DNA of 64,000 bases from Ypsolopha sequella (lineage: Eukaryota > Arthropoda > Insecta > Lepidoptera > Ypsolophidae), in assembly GCA_934047225.1 (NCBI GenBank), contig CAKOHE010000007.1:62001-126000 (forward strand). The letters run 5' to 3'. Under the pieces are notes generated by a model, which was not told the origin of the DNA, did not search any database, and saw only the letters and a list, made by a program, of their open reading frames with translations. Every line of letters begins with the position of its first letter. Positions within the stretch are counted from its first letter, which is position 1. The translations under genes and the position numbers were made by a program. Below are positions 11,567-23,535 of the stretch, piece by piece.

Positions 11567-12552
11567 CAGGGTGGAAAAAATGAATGGGCCCTGGAGGAGA
11601 ACTACCTTAAATCCTTTAGTTGGCTCATTTTACTGAAAGGAAACATTCCTTTATTTTTTAAAAGAAACAAAACTGCATTCAAAGATCTTCTAGAATTCGC
11701 TTGTCTCACCCGGGAATCGAACAAACTAAAAATGAAAAAAATAAACCCTCGCTATTTTATTACACGAATCGGTAGGATTATTGTTCAGGATAAAATGTGT
11801 CTAATAAACATTTGGTCTTACACTCATCTGTTGTACGAGATACCCACGAAATAGAATATTTATTACAAGTTCTTTGTTAACAATACCTAATAAAATACTG
11901 TTCACTTGTAACAAGTAAATGACACGTTTTAATTTTCTTATCTCTCTAACATCCAAAGACATCGTATGAAGTACAAGCTTGCTAATGTTGTTTACCTTAA
12001 GTACCTTGTTGAAGACTTCGATAAGAAAATCGTTATAAATCTATGCACAGCACAATTCCTTCTTGCAGTAGGCGTACTGACGAAAAGTTTAAAAAGGGAA
12101 AATATTTTATTTTGAAACGCGGTGCAACAAATTTAAAATTCGAATGATAACTTTCAACATTTTTAAAATCGATATAACTATTCGTTCGAATTTCAAATTT
12201 AGTTTTGTTTTGCTTTCATTCCGTGCTGTCATTGTGTAATAATGGCGTATCAAGAACAATTTTATTTATTAGAAGCTTGTTTTCACTTTTTTTTATTTCA
12301 AAGACCAAATATTTATTAGACAAATTATATCCTGAACGATATTCCTACCAATTTGTATAATAAAATAGCGAGGGTTTATTTTTTAGTTTTTAGTTGGTTC
12401 GATTCCCGGGTGAGACAAGCGAATTTTAGAAGATCTTTGAATGCAGTTTTGTTTCTTTTAAAAAATAAAGGAATGTTTCTTTTCAGCAAAATGAGCTAAC
12501 TAAAGGATTTTAGGTAGTTCCCCTCCAGGGCCCTTAAATTTTTTCCACCCTG
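11567..12552. mobile_element. Non-autonomous DNA transposon, 986 bp, about 250 bp inverted repeats
   Basis: The ends start CAGGGTGGAAAAAAT and finish ATTTTTTCCACCCTG, with TA on both sides (11565-11566, 12553-12554). The inverted repeats run roughly 11567-11820 and 12300-12552 with scattered differences. The roughly 480 bp core has no transposase-like frame. Each repeat holds GGTTCGATTCCCGGGTGAG or a close variant, resembling a tRNA T-arm/B-box. The long-TIR, TA-target form fits a Tc1/mariner-like foldback element. Confidence 0.87.
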
Positions 12553-12560
12553 TATATGTA

Positions 12561-12802
12561 CAAGGTGACTTTATGATCATCGTCCAAATTCATAGTGGAG
12601 GCTTGGTAAGTGGTCAGCATCATAAATCGATAACAGTTTTTGTGAAATTCGTATAATGAAATTTCGCCTTCCCATAGTAATTCACTACCAGTCCTGAGTG
12701 AATTCATTTTATGAATTTTACAAAAATCATTATTGGTTCATGATGCTGATCAGTTACCAAGGCTCAAGTATGAATTTGGACGATGTTTGCAAATTCACCT
12801 TG
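12561..12802. mobile_element. MITE, 242 bp, TA-flanked, long inverted repeats
   Basis: The left end CAAGGTGACTTTATGATC and the right end TTGCAAATTCACCTTG are imperfect inverted repeats. The arms pair over roughly 100 bp each (for example 'gtggtcagcatcat' with 'atgatgctgatcag'). TA borders lie at 12559-12560 and 12803-12804. Only eight bases separate it from the 986 bp element on its left. Confidence 0.82.
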
Positions 12803-12834
12803 TATATATACATATAATGCTTCGTCTAGCACAG

Positions 12835-13045
12835 TGTCTAGAGTGGCGTGGCGGGTGCAGGCGGGGTGGGGGGCAGGGTGTGGGAGGAGAGAGAGGTAGT
12901 CGCAGCGGGTGTCGCTGATTGCGCTAATCAATAGACTCACACTCGTATGCTTCATGTACACACACACTCGTGCCCGAAAGCGCTGCGCCGCCGGGCGACA
13001 TCTCGCCGCACTGACCTGCCTCACACACACACACACACATTACAA
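12835..13045. other. GC-rich patch and (CA)n microsatellite
   Basis: G-rich sequence at 12840-12910, then CpG-containing sequence, ending in a CA dinucleotide run at about 13023-13040. Open frames on both strands look like composition artefacts. Confidence 0.6.
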
Positions 13046-13189
13046 CTACCTACAGGGACACTCTCTCTTATAAAGAGTTACATCAGTAAATGGACGCTCA
13101 CAGAAAGATAGAGGAACATATGCATTTAGAAACACATCTATGTCCAACTTCCTCCTCTTACATCTGGTTTTCGTAACTTTAGTTGACTG

Positions 13190-13805
13190 TTGTATGCAAA
13201 TATATGTCTAATACTTCATATCAGTTTATTTATTCTTCAAACAATTTACATTGTATTAGAAAAACAATCTTATAATTAACATATTTTACAAATCTTAAAA
13301 TTATAATGACAATGTATGTATCAGGTTCTTAATTTGATGCAATGTTAATAAATAATAGTAATGGTAATAGTAATAAAATGTCTATTAGTTATCAAATTTA
13401 TGTCAAAAGTATAAGGTAAAGGACAAAGATCCAGGACGTCAAGTATTGTCAAAGAAAAAAATCATCCAATGAGTACAGACATTTCGTAAGCAAGAATTTT
13501 TTTAGATTAGTTTTAAAAATACCAGTTGAGTCAATTAGCTTCAAACTTAAAGGCAACGCGTTATAATATCTAACAGCTTGGTAGCAAGCACTGTGTTCCG
13601 CAATTTTCAACGAGGGAGGCACAGTATTGATCCGGACATCTTTGCGCCTCGAATTTAATCTTTGTACTTTGTCATCCGGAGTTTCTAGCCTAGTAATATG
13701 TTTGGAAAAATCGGATAACAATACGTATATGTATAAAGAAGGTACGGTTAACACACCCAGCCTAGCGAAATGATCCTTGCAAGATATCCAAGGTGGAATA
13801 TCCAA
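13190..13805 (-). pseudogene. LINE 3' end: RT C-terminal domain and 3'UTR
   Basis: The minus-strand frame 13805-13449 (118 codons) contains the pattern found after the RT palm in Jockey/CR1-like LINEs: GVLTVPSLYIY, a basic N.RRKD stretch, YYNALPLSLK, and FK.NLKKFLL...YSLDDFF at the end. AT-rich sequence beyond the stop (13448 to about 13190) would be the 3'UTR. There is no upstream palm domain, so the copy is 5'-truncated, as is usual for LINE insertions. Confidence 0.75.
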
Positions 13806-13899
13806 TCTAATGAATACATATTTGAATAAGTATAACAGTTAGAGATCGTCCAGAGGCCAGAAAAATTAAACTAGAATTGCATAGTTGTAATAGTAGTTG

Positions 13900-14420
13900 T
13901 TGAGTCGGTAAAGTTTGAACGAGCGGCCCGTGGCACGGGACAAAGGGACTTCAGTAGATTATCACCCAGTGTCAGTGAGAGTGAAGAGAGTTACACTTCA
14001 GCAACATGAAGGTGTGCAGTGAGTGTAGAACCTGCCGGTATTGGAGAACGGGTTGCAGGTTGACTATTTTGCATATCCCCACATGGCACAAAGCGTCGGT
14101 ATGTAAATGTGCGACGCGCCGTGATTGGTCGCCGCACCCTTCCGTCGCGTCGTATGGAAATAAGTCGTCGGTAAAAAACGCACTGATTTGTGTACGGGGT
14201 CGCGTGGGACTGGCCCAGGGTAGGGGCAGACGGGGCGAGGGGTGGGAAGGGGTTGCGCCACACTCACGTGAGTTAGGTCATTCGTAAATGACTCCGGCGC
14301 GCGGCAGCTTCAGTGTGACGGTTTTAAATTAAAACGCGATGATGAATGATGGTGCAATCTGTGACGCGATATTGTCGACCCGAGCCGAGGGGCATTTACA
14401 TTCTATTGACGACCCCGCGC
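13900..14420 (+). promoter_or_regulatory. CpG-rich patch, possible TSS region (tentative)
   Basis: About 500 bp clearly richer in G, C and CpG than the surroundings. It has TCAGT initiator-like elements at about 13951 and 13972, followed by an ATG in the context CAACATGAAGG (about 14004) and a possible donor GTGTGC soon after. No TATA box was seen at the expected distance and no downstream exon was identified. It could equally be a GC-rich repeat. Open frames on both strands here are not convincing. Confidence 0.2.
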
Positions 14421-14645
14421 CATCAACGTTGTAATGTATGTTATAATGTTAACTGAACACTCATTGCAGAACGGAACATAGGACTGCTAAAATTTACAAT
14501 ATTGTTGGACAAAATGAAAATATTTAATAATTTCACAAATAGTAAGTCCCTCCCCTTGTACCCCTCCGGCTCCTGTAAACTCGACTCGAATCAAACGAGC
14601 ACAAATCAAATATTCAGCAGCGAGTGAGCAAACATTCCTCGGATT

Positions 14646-14780
14646 GTTTACTATGTACAGACGTGTTGTATACCTATGTAGGTGTATATGTTTACTATGT
14701 ACCGACGTGTTGTATACCTATGTAGGTGTATATGTTTACTATGTACCGACGTGTTGTATACCTATGTAGGTGTATATGTT
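14646..14780. repeat. Tandem repeat, 44 bp unit, 3 copies
   Basis: The unit starts 'gtttactatgtac' and recurs at 14646, 14690 and 14734 with almost no divergence; only an a/c change in the first copy was seen. High identity points to recent duplication. Confidence 0.92.
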
Positions 14781-15335
14781 CTACACTGCGGACTAACAAC
14801 ATTACATTTTGTAGCATGTTTGTTCGGGTTGTACTTTTAATATTGATATGAGAGGTCCCTGGGGGCAGGGGATGGGGAGAAGTCGAGGTATCGCACACGT
14901 CCCTAGGGACGTTCCCCGTTTGACCACCAATCACAAAACTAAATGTTTTGACCAATAACTTCACTATCAGCATTATGGAACAACGGTAAAAACTGTTTCC
15001 CATGAAAAGGTAACTGTTTATTTATAGAAATGTGTATAAACTAAGTCTTTTTTACATAAACGACGTATGTATTTCTCTTTTTTTATTTCCAGTATAGATA
15101 AAATTATACAACTTGCTAAACTTTGTGTAAAAACGAGGCAATATTCACGATATCCTCACAACTATTATGATGGTGTTTCATCAAATTTTGCTTTTTGTTT
15201 GTATAGAGACGTAGTTAGATGTCGCTAGATAATACCTATGAAAAAATCAATCGTAAAGGGGTCTCTTAAGAGGAATGTCAGATCTCATTACGAAGATTCT
15301 TTAGGTTGGTAGCGTCGTCAATCAATCTATTGATA
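14781..15335. other. Non-coding stretch
   Basis: No convincing gene. A 102-codon minus-strand frame (15003-14695) runs through the 44 bp repeats and has no family resemblance. Confidence 0.45.
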
Positions 15336-15339
15336 TTAT

Positions 15340-15535
15340 TCCATCCATCCACCCATCAGCCCGTATTCGTCCACTGCTGGACATAGGCCTCCCCAATATT
15401 ACGCCACCCTTGGCGGTCCTCAGTCATCCTCATCCAGCCGCCACCCGCAATGTCCTTCAGATCGTCAGTACAGCGGGCACGAGGGCGGCCTACGCTGCGC
15501 TTTGCTGTACGTGGTCTCCATTCCAATGCCTTATT
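15340..15535 (-). mobile_element. RTE-type LINE 3' end fragment
   Basis: Holds 'ctgctggacataggcctcc' on the + strand. On the minus strand it encodes the C-terminal tail of RTE-clade reverse transcriptases: W.PR..KRS.GRP..R..DD.....G..W.R...DR..W...GEA.VQQW. It is a short 5'-truncated fragment without the palm domain. Confidence 0.8.
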
Positions 15536-15774
15536 GATATTATTGTAAATACATACACTATTTAAATGTATTTATTATTATATTCTTGTTAATTTTTCAA
15601 GTTAATTTATGTAAGTAAGGTGTCAGTTTAATTAGGTAGGTAGTACATTTATATAATATACGAGTTGTTAAGTACATTTATATTTATACTTTATTGATTT
15701 TTGACCTTATTTACAGAATGTTTGTATCATCGTTGTCTGTACCCCATTTTTCGTATTTTAATAATTTCTTTAAT

Positions 15775-15895
15775 AAACAAAAGTTGTCTGGAAGAAATCG
15801 CTACAAGTGATAATTCCGCCTCTGTACAAATTAATTTTTTCAAATCTGTATTTATCTTTTAGTGTCTTTTTTGTACAATAAAGTGTCGATTCATT
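15775..15895 (+). repeat. Lepidopteran LINE/SINE tail repeat
   Basis: 'gttgtctggaagaaatcgct', followed by 'gataattccgcctctgtaca' and ending 'tgtacaataaag'. Related copies lie at 52510-52645 and 53790-53900. The terminal AATAAA and common 3' boundary fit a retrotransposon 3' end. Confidence 0.7.
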
Positions 15896-16614
15896 AGTTC
15901 ATTCATACATATCCACTGCACCATCAAACAGACAATAATAATATTCCAAAACTTGTACATGTTTTGCTGGTTTATTTCAGAATTAGTTGCCGACCGGTTT
16001 TGGTTATTACGCTTTTTCAAAAGATTCAGGAATTTTATGTAATTTTTAAAAACAAGTCAGCACTCAGTAAATGAGAATAATTAATATACTAGTATATATG
16101 TCAAAGTAAATGAAAATATTATTGAAAATAGATGTAAAATCAAAATGTGAATGTCAAAAGGTAAATAAAAATAAAAATGCAGGATTTGTTAACATGTTAC
16201 TGTTAATATAGAACATTATCTGGGTCTTTATGTTACTCCGATTATCTCCAAGCTTCTAAAGCGGTCATTTTTCTCCCTTCCTTACACATTTAGAGAGTTT
16301 TGCTTAATGTCAAAATATAAATTATATTATTTTTGACCTTTGAATTATTGTATTGAACCTAGCTCATGTATTTCGTATGTTAAGTTTGATTTAAATATAT
16401 ATATATTTTATGTGTCTTGTACTTAATTACCACAATGCGGTTTACTACCCAAGTAGCACCTAAGCGGTATAATAAGCGCTACAAAGGCCGCTTAACAGAT
16501 ATTTATAACGGCTTAACCTTCATAAGCAAGCGTTACAGTAGCGATAGAGAACTTCTCATTTACTTCTATACCACTGGAAAGGGCCCACTTTATACGGGCC
16601 TTAGCGACACAAAG

Positions 16615-16765
16615 ACGCGTGAAAAGTGATTGTAGGACCTAAAAATGTATAATAAGTTCTTCTACCACCTTTATAGAATTTGCACACATACAAAAGTGCG
16701 TGAAAAGTGATTGTATGAGCTAAAATAAATACAATAAGTTCTTGTACCACCTTAATAGAATTTAA
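16615..16765. repeat. Two-copy tandem repeat, 81 bp spacing
   Basis: 'gtgaaaagtgattgta' recurs at 16619 and 16700, followed in each copy by 'aataagttcttgtaccacct' or a close variant and 'atagaattt'. The preceding 16417-16618 is open for 70 codons but resembles nothing I know. Confidence 0.75.
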
Positions 16766-16779
16766 ACATGATTGCGACG

Positions 16780-17715
16780 CGACTGTAACACTGAAATAAA
16801 TCTGTGTTTTTTCATTATATTTTCAATAGCGTGACACAAAGGAATATATGTTCCTAAGTGATTTAAAAGTGATCGGATAAATGTCAATAACGAATGAATA
16901 AATATAGGTAATGTAAATGAAGGGGTTTTACGCCTTCTTACATTACGATGGGGGGGTGTGGATGTACTTTAATAAGTACATCAATTAGTAATTAAATTGG
17001 CCATAAATTAAATTGTGTGATCGTCTAATTTACCTACTGCTAAGACCCATACGTTGTGTTTAAAACAAAAACGGTTAATTAAAGTAAGAAGAGAAAGAAA
17101 AAAAATAAAAATATGCTCCGAGTGAAATACGCGACTTCCGGGTTTATCAAGAAAAGGTGAGAAGGCATGCTACTTAGCTACGTGTTTCAGCCGAACGGCC
17201 AAGGGTAGAAATCACGTTCACTGCTGTTCCGTATTTCACATAAAACGACACTTTCACTTGCGACTGCACAAAGACGATTTGTATTTGTAACGTAAACACT
17301 GTTATGTTTTATATCATAGTTATGTATATTAATAAAAATATGTTAGGTCTATGAATATAATATATTTATATATTAAGGTTGGGAATTTAAAAGAGATTTC
17401 TGGCCGTTGCTCGCTGAGTTGCGTTGGGATAGAATAATCAAGGGATTCTAGACCTAAAATAGGGCTAGAAGAAAACGGGGGCCCTGCATACTGTTGTTTT
17501 ACGAACCAAGTCTCCCAGCACACCTAATAACTTGGACCTAACTAGACATCAATCAGTCTAGCCACCTTACAAATCCAGCGAAAATGCGATACAACCATCC
17601 TAAACCCTATAATTTTTAAACCATGCATTTCCCAACTTTCAAACCATCACAACTGATTTCATACATCCCTCCTGTAGTTCCTACGACGCTTGATCAAGCT
17701 AAAAAACTACGTACT
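16780..17715. other. Non-coding stretch
   Basis: AT-rich, with no recognisable gene or paired repeat. Confidence 0.45.
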
Positions 17716-17719
17716 TCCT

Positions 17720-18117
17720 AAAAGCCCCATAGTACACTCCTATACTCTTGGCTCTCCTTGATTATAGACAAAGAATAGCAGAAAATCCAGCCAGCCCCCT
17801 TGTTGAACCACGATCTATATCGGCGTTCTCAGGCGAGCTAACCGCACACTGAATTTCCATTAACCCTATGCTATAACCACGGTTTAAATAGCTCGTCCCC
17901 ACCTCTTGAAGTACCTAGAAAACCCCATGAAATATTCCTATACTCTCGGCTCTCCTTGATTATGGGCAAAGAATAGCAGAAAATTCAGCCAGCCCCCTTG
18001 TTGAACCACGATCTACATCGGCGTCCTCAGGCGAGCTAACTGCATACTGAATTTCCGGGAACCCTATGCCACAATCACGGATTGAATAGCTCGTTCCCAC
18101 CTCTTGAAGTACCTAGC
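17720..18117. repeat. Tandem duplication, 198 bp unit, 2 copies
   Basis: 'ctatactcttggctctcc' (17740) returns as 'ctatactctcggctctcc' (17938). The shared block includes 'cagccagcccccttgttg', 'aaccacgatctatatcggcg', 'caggcgagctaac' and 'cctcttgaagtacctag'. Divergence is roughly 8-10 percent by eye. No frame is conserved between the copies, so it does not look coding. Confidence 0.88.
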
Positions 18118-20540
18118 TAATATCTAAATAAAGTAGCACACATCAACATTCTCAGAAAAGTAAATAAAAGCTAGAATTCGAAATAAACAAAAAAAATTGA
18201 GAGGAGCCATTATTTCTGCACTCGACGTATCTGTATGAAGAAAAACTAGAAGAGAAATATACAAATATATGCTGCCAGCTGTAACCTGCTATAAAGGAAA
18301 TAAAGCGAAATCTCGTTGGTTTCTCGTGGCCCTATATAATGCCTCCTCTCGCAAACTCTAGAAATCTCAGCAAAACGTTGGAACAGAAATATATAGTGAC
18401 GCCTTCTCCGGAATCTAGATTTCGAATAAAATAAGTGATAAATATAAAATTGCTGTAAATAAATAAACTGTTGATATAAATTCTTAAAATATAGAATATA
18501 TATATGTGGTTTACGCTCGTGTTAATTTAACCGGTGACTCTATATCTTAATCCGTTATTTTGTTTGCTTATTTTCGATTTAAATCACTCGTACTTTTCAG
18601 AAATAAAACACTCTTACACACTTTAGCGAACCGAACAAAAACCGAACCGCACGCGTCTACGATTTATTCTCCCGAACTAAAAAGCGCGTATCCGTTAGGC
18701 CAAGGGGAAACCGATATGATGTAATTTTATTATACGTTGATGGCCATCAACCCGGCGATCCGTCCCGTTTTCTTCCCCAAAACCGACTGCCCAGCTTTCA
18801 CGTTGCTCCTGCGCAACTCCCTGACGATTTCCCTGACCATTTCTGGTCACGCCCCCTTCCAGACACATTATTTTATTAATTAATTAGTTGTCAAACCCTA
18901 CTTGAGGTTTGTTTTCGCTAAATTCAACAAAAACAGTCAAGAGTGTGAAACACATTAAATTTTATGGTATTTCGTCCGCTGCAATATACAGAGTATCGAA
19001 AAATACAGTGTTGTTGCCTCATAGTCTAAGTTAAAATAGAAATAAACTAAAAATATAGAAATTTAAACGTCCTTCTGAATAAAACTTCTCTATTTTAAAT
19101 GTAAAAGGATATTATAAAATACCTTCGACTGTCAAAGCCTGCCTCCACTTCTTCTGCCTTCACTAACGTACTTTAAAAACAACACTGATTGGTTTACGTT
19201 TAAAACTAGAAAAATATGTCTCAGAGTCATAATCTTGAGTCATTTAGTTGTTAATTTATAATCAAAAGCAGTTTTTCAGAATTTGAGTCTTTCAGTACAA
19301 ATTTAATCACAAAATATTTCACCCTCTGTATGTTTTGCAGCTCTGTGTCCCCGTACAACTTCTCGAGATGACCGAAAAAAACTGTAACATGGTTTCTGAT
19401 CATAAAACCTGACAACTACTCGTCGACCAATTAATCTATCTGTTTTATGGCCTATGAACTCTATTAAAAAAAATTCTTCTGGCGCCAAATATAACCTCTG
19501 CTAAATAAAGAGTGCATCTATGCGTTTTTATACTTAATAACTTGGTCCCTATGACGTTGTGACATAAGGTCGCAACTTCGTTCTAGTTTCTTCACGTTAC
19601 CTTTGGAAGACATTGTGAATTCGTAGAATCCACAAAACAATCCCTATCGATAAAGCTTCAAAAGACGTAGGGTCACATTCAAAATTAAACTTTAATATAA
19701 AGACATATGAGCAATAAGTTAATTAAATTATTAGTATTTGGCCACACCCTTAGTGCATTTGTGGGTTGGTCATATTTTAAACTGTTGAACCTCGCATCAC
19801 AAATGTCGCTACTAATTACGTTTCAAAATAAGATACTGTAAAGCTAAAGTACAAACTTTCGCTTTTACAGTAATTAATTGGAATGAATTTTCACTCGCAT
19901 ACGTAAAATACTAGTGCGAGCATCAGGTTACTGACAAAATATGTATTCATTCAGGTAAATATTTCATTCACTTGCAAAACTCGTGGAATTTTTAGTCATT
20001 TATATTAATCAAGTGCAATAATTTTTTCAAGGTCAATTTAAAATTTTTTCTCGAATGAGGCATTAGGACTTTTTTCATTTGATTACAGCATTACATTTAA
20101 ATGAATCGGGTATGCTTATTTTTTAAATTATGACCTGTGGTATGAAAAGTTGATTTATCGACATGATTAATCTCTTTATCAAATACTGTAATGGTGGCTT
20201 GCTACAACTGGCTTAGACGTTTACTATATCCATTAAAACGGTTTAAGAAGTGGAATCGCGCTAGTGACCACTGTTACAACGCTTTGGAGTCAACAATCAC
20301 CGTACTATGGAGTATTTTTACTCTTTTTGGGGTACAGTAGCGCTTAAATTCGTCGTTTTAGCCTTTTACCAGTTACTATGGAGTTCAAGATATTACCTTG
20401 CACAACTGCTATCAAATATAGGCTTAGGAATATACAAACTCTCTTCAAACGCTGTTATACAACAAAGAAGCGGTACAGTGCCTTTATATACTGCTTGTGT
20501 GCTATTTGGGTATTGCGAACATGTTCCTTATATTGGCGGA
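18118..20540. other. Long non-coding stretch
   Basis: No exon with credible splice sites was seen. The region 18600-18900 is less AT-rich but has no domain. A 61-codon minus-strand frame at 19488-19303 and plus frames at 20307-20731 have no family resemblance. Confidence 0.4.
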
Positions 20541-20554
20541 TATTAACAGCATCG

Positions 20555-20905
20555 ACTGTGCTCGACTGTGGAGGTACCACCATCTTACTTGGAGACCCCC
20601 TTGAAGTAATTCGGGGGAGAGTAAGCGGACAGCTCACAGGCAAAAAACCAGAAGGCCAACCATACCTGGGACTGATGGATGGCGGTATATCCATCCCTAA
20701 TAGCCGGGCCTTATATGGAACAGACTGGTGACGGGCAGCGGCGTCACTGGTGCGAGAGTTCACCAACCCGCCTGCCCAGCGTGTGTGAGTATGGGCAATT
20801 CTTCCAGGATGACCGCCGGGAGTGGCAAAGTCCTAGAAAGGCTTATGTCCAGCAGTAGACGAACTAGGCTGATTGATGATGGATGGATGAACAGCATATT
20901 GGCAA
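20555..20905 (+). repeat. LINE/SINE 3' end fragment
   Basis: Ends in 'aaggcttatgtccagcagt', 'agacgaactaggctgattg' and a 'atgatggatggatga' microsatellite. This is the plus-strand counterpart of the RTE-type tail seen at 15340. The upstream part (20560-20800) has a coding-like composition but no domain was recognised. Confidence 0.55.
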
Positions 20906-21019
20906 ATATTAACAGCATATTGCTCGTTTAATCGTTTTGGATGGATTTCAGGCAGGATTTGAACTCAGATTTTGAGATTTCGAATCATCCTCCTACCGAC
21001 TGATTTACCTCTCAAGTGA

Positions 21020-21588
21020 ATGTATTATTTATATTATTTCCTTATGCAAGTCGGTAAAAGTGTACGTATAAAGCTCACGTTAACTAAACCACATACTTTC
21101 TGCTCTCTGCTAGTGACATATTCGTATTCACCAACGCGCAAAAATTAGCGTACTTGCAGAGACTACTAGCACCACCAGAATCATTAACCGAAATTATATA
21201 TATTTAAAATCTCTATACGAATCATCAAGTAAATTAGTTAAATGGTAAGTTTAATGTGTTTATGGTTATCACGGAAGAACTCGTGAATGTATCAGTTACC
21301 AGAATGGCTCCCTCCATCAAGATCTAATAAATCATCGAGACGAGACATCGTTAGAACTGATCAAGGCAATGTATAATGTTTATTCGGTTGATATAAATGT
21401 AGATCATTGAAAGGGTTGGTCGGTTTGTGTGCCAGGGTGAGTGTGTGTATGAGAGAGAGAGGGTTTGTGTGTGTGTGCCCGCATGCCACCCCCGCGTCCC
21501 GTACCCCACGCCCTGCACCCCGCACGTGTCACATTGTGATATTAGATAGAGTTAACAGCTAAAGGGTTGGCGCGTTAAATGGTACATT
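21020..21588. other. Non-coding stretch with GT-rich tract
   Basis: Includes a GT/GA-rich simple-sequence segment at about 21430-21480. Nothing else was recognised. Confidence 0.5.
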
Positions 21589-23535
21589 TTATTTTAGCGC
21601 ATTGTATATATTTATTAATGCACTATATGGAACTTTATACCTAATTAGTTGGAACTTAGCTAGCACTGCTCGAAGCTTATTACAAACGAGTTCAACATGA
21701 TCGGTCCAGTTGAACCTGTTGTCTATTAAAAGTCCTAAGTATGCAGCTTTATTGACATGTTCTATTGGGTAACACAACGAGTGAGTTTTATTTTCACTAT
21801 GAAGACAATCATGAGAATGTGCAATGAGCTTGATTTCTTTGTCTGTTGTATTATGGGAGGAGTGAATGTGCATTATTTTTGTTTTTTGAGAATTTAAAAC
21901 CAGGCCAGCATCATGTGACCACATACTTAGCACAGTAAAGTCTTTTTGCAGTCTCATAATAGCCTTGGAGATGTCTCTATCAGCAGAAATAAGGCAAGTG
22001 TAATCTGCAAACTGATACAATGAGCAATTTTTTATTACATTATTAACATCATTTACATATGTTAGATAATGCAACGGTCCCAGAACTGATCCCTGTGCCG
22101 TGCCTATACCTGTATAAACTCTGTCACTATATGTCTCTCCTATTTTTACATGGTACTGTCGATTTTTTAGATAGTCCTTACACCAATTAAGCAGTGGACC
22201 TCTAATGCCCGTCTCATCAAGTTTTTTCACAAGCGTATCGTGTCTAAGGGTATCAAAAGCTTTACTGTAATCTATCAGAACGAGAAGAACGTGTTTTTTA
22301 TTGTTTAAGTGATGGTTAATTTCATTAGTAAACTTTAAAAGTAGCATCGTAGTACTTCTTTTTTCTCTGAATCCATATTGCTCCTCGCATAATACGTGAC
22401 TATCTTCATAGAATTTATGAATTAATTTAGAAATATATTTTTCAAATATTTTATCCAGGATAGGAAGTATAGTAATGGGTCTATAATTTGCGTATAGGGC
22501 GTGACTCCCTTTTTTGTAAATAGGTCTTACTATACCACTTTTCAATTGATTGGGGTAAATAGCTTTTTCCACACTTAGATTAATTAGATTAACAATAGCT
22601 GTAGACAATCTATTGGCTATATTTTTAATATCTACAGATCTGATACCATCTATGCCTGGACCCTTATATGTGTTAATTGCTCGAATAATTTTGAGAACAT
22701 CGTTATTTGTTGCCTTTTTAAAATATATAGATTTATCAACTGGTCTCACATAGTCTTTTTCATTTAATAAGGGAGTTTTACACGTAAGTATGATAGATTT
22801 GACATTATTTTCAAATTCAACAGCGAAATTATCTGCTATATTTTTGTCGTTCGTAGTTTCATTTCTAAATGCCTTATATATTGATTCATCGACAGATGGC
22901 TTAATGCGACCAGATATTTTATTTAAAATTTGCCAGAGCTTTTTTGGATCTGATTTGTTTGATTCGATTAATTTTATATAATATTTGTTTCGTGTTTGTT
23001 CAATGAGCTTATTAGTTTTATTTCTACATGCATTATATTCTGTTTTTAGAACCATGTCTGTAGGATCATTTTTATGTCTGATAAAAAGCTCGTCTATTTT
23101 TCGCATGCTATTTGTATTTTTTTGGTTATCCACTCCTTGTTTCGAAAAGAGGATGACATTCGTGTACAACATTTTGATTTGTCATAACAATCTGTAAATT
23201 TATTTTGAATGAACTCGTATAATTTATTAGGGCATGTAATATTATTTGTTTCATTCCAGTCAATCTTCTCCAACTCATTTAGCAACTTCGAATTATTGAA
23301 TCGCATAGTATATTTTGGAACATCCTGTACATGTGTAATTCCTAGACAAGCGAGTACAGTCATGCGGTGGTCGGCCAGAACAGTACCGAGTGCCGCGGAA
23401 TATAGGTCACTTGTGCGGGATCGAGCAAAGATGTGATCAATACATGATTTTGACAACTTTCCGTCTCGTTCTTCAATTCTAGTAAAATCTGAAATACCAC
23501 ACAAGAGACCTTGTCCTGACAAAGTGTTCATGTAA
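21589..23535 (-). pseudogene. LINE (Jockey/CR1-like) endonuclease C-terminus and reverse transcriptase, inactivated
   Basis: Two overlapping minus-strand frames. Frame one (23531-23094) holds the end of the apurinic endonuclease: SCIDHIFAR and LADHRM, the conserved D..H pair, then the linker ending KEWITKKI. A frameshift near 23100 moves the reading to frame two (to 21589, 527 codons formally). That frame has KLWQILNKISGR, YRPITILPILDKIFEKYI, EQYGFREKRST, IDYSKAFDTLRHD (first catalytic Asp), GTAQGSVLGPL and then FADYT, where the family has FADDT. The second Asp of the metal-binding pair is replaced by Tyr, so polymerase activity should be lost. The RT stops at 21589 without the usual thumb and C-terminal region, and the 5' half of the endonuclease is absent. 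The frameshift, the active-site change and both truncations show a dead copy. Confidence 0.92.

Noticed and set aside
12733..13036. Overlapping frames on both strands in the GC-rich patch
   Set aside because: Low-complexity G-rich and CA-rich sequence, no splice sites or domain.
14006..14287. Three overlapping frames in the CpG-rich patch as a gene
   Set aside because: Frames on both strands are similar in quality, no family resemblance; kept only as a tentative regulatory region.
20307..20766. Plus and minus frames of 79-117 codons
   Set aside because: No recognisable domain; overlapping the LINE/SINE tail region, likely chance openness.
20942..21017. tRNA-like sequence on the minus strand (A-box-like and 'gttcaaatcc' B-box-like)
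   Set aside because: Acceptor and T stems do not pair and the anticodon stem is poor. At most a tRNA-derived SINE relic, not a tRNA gene.
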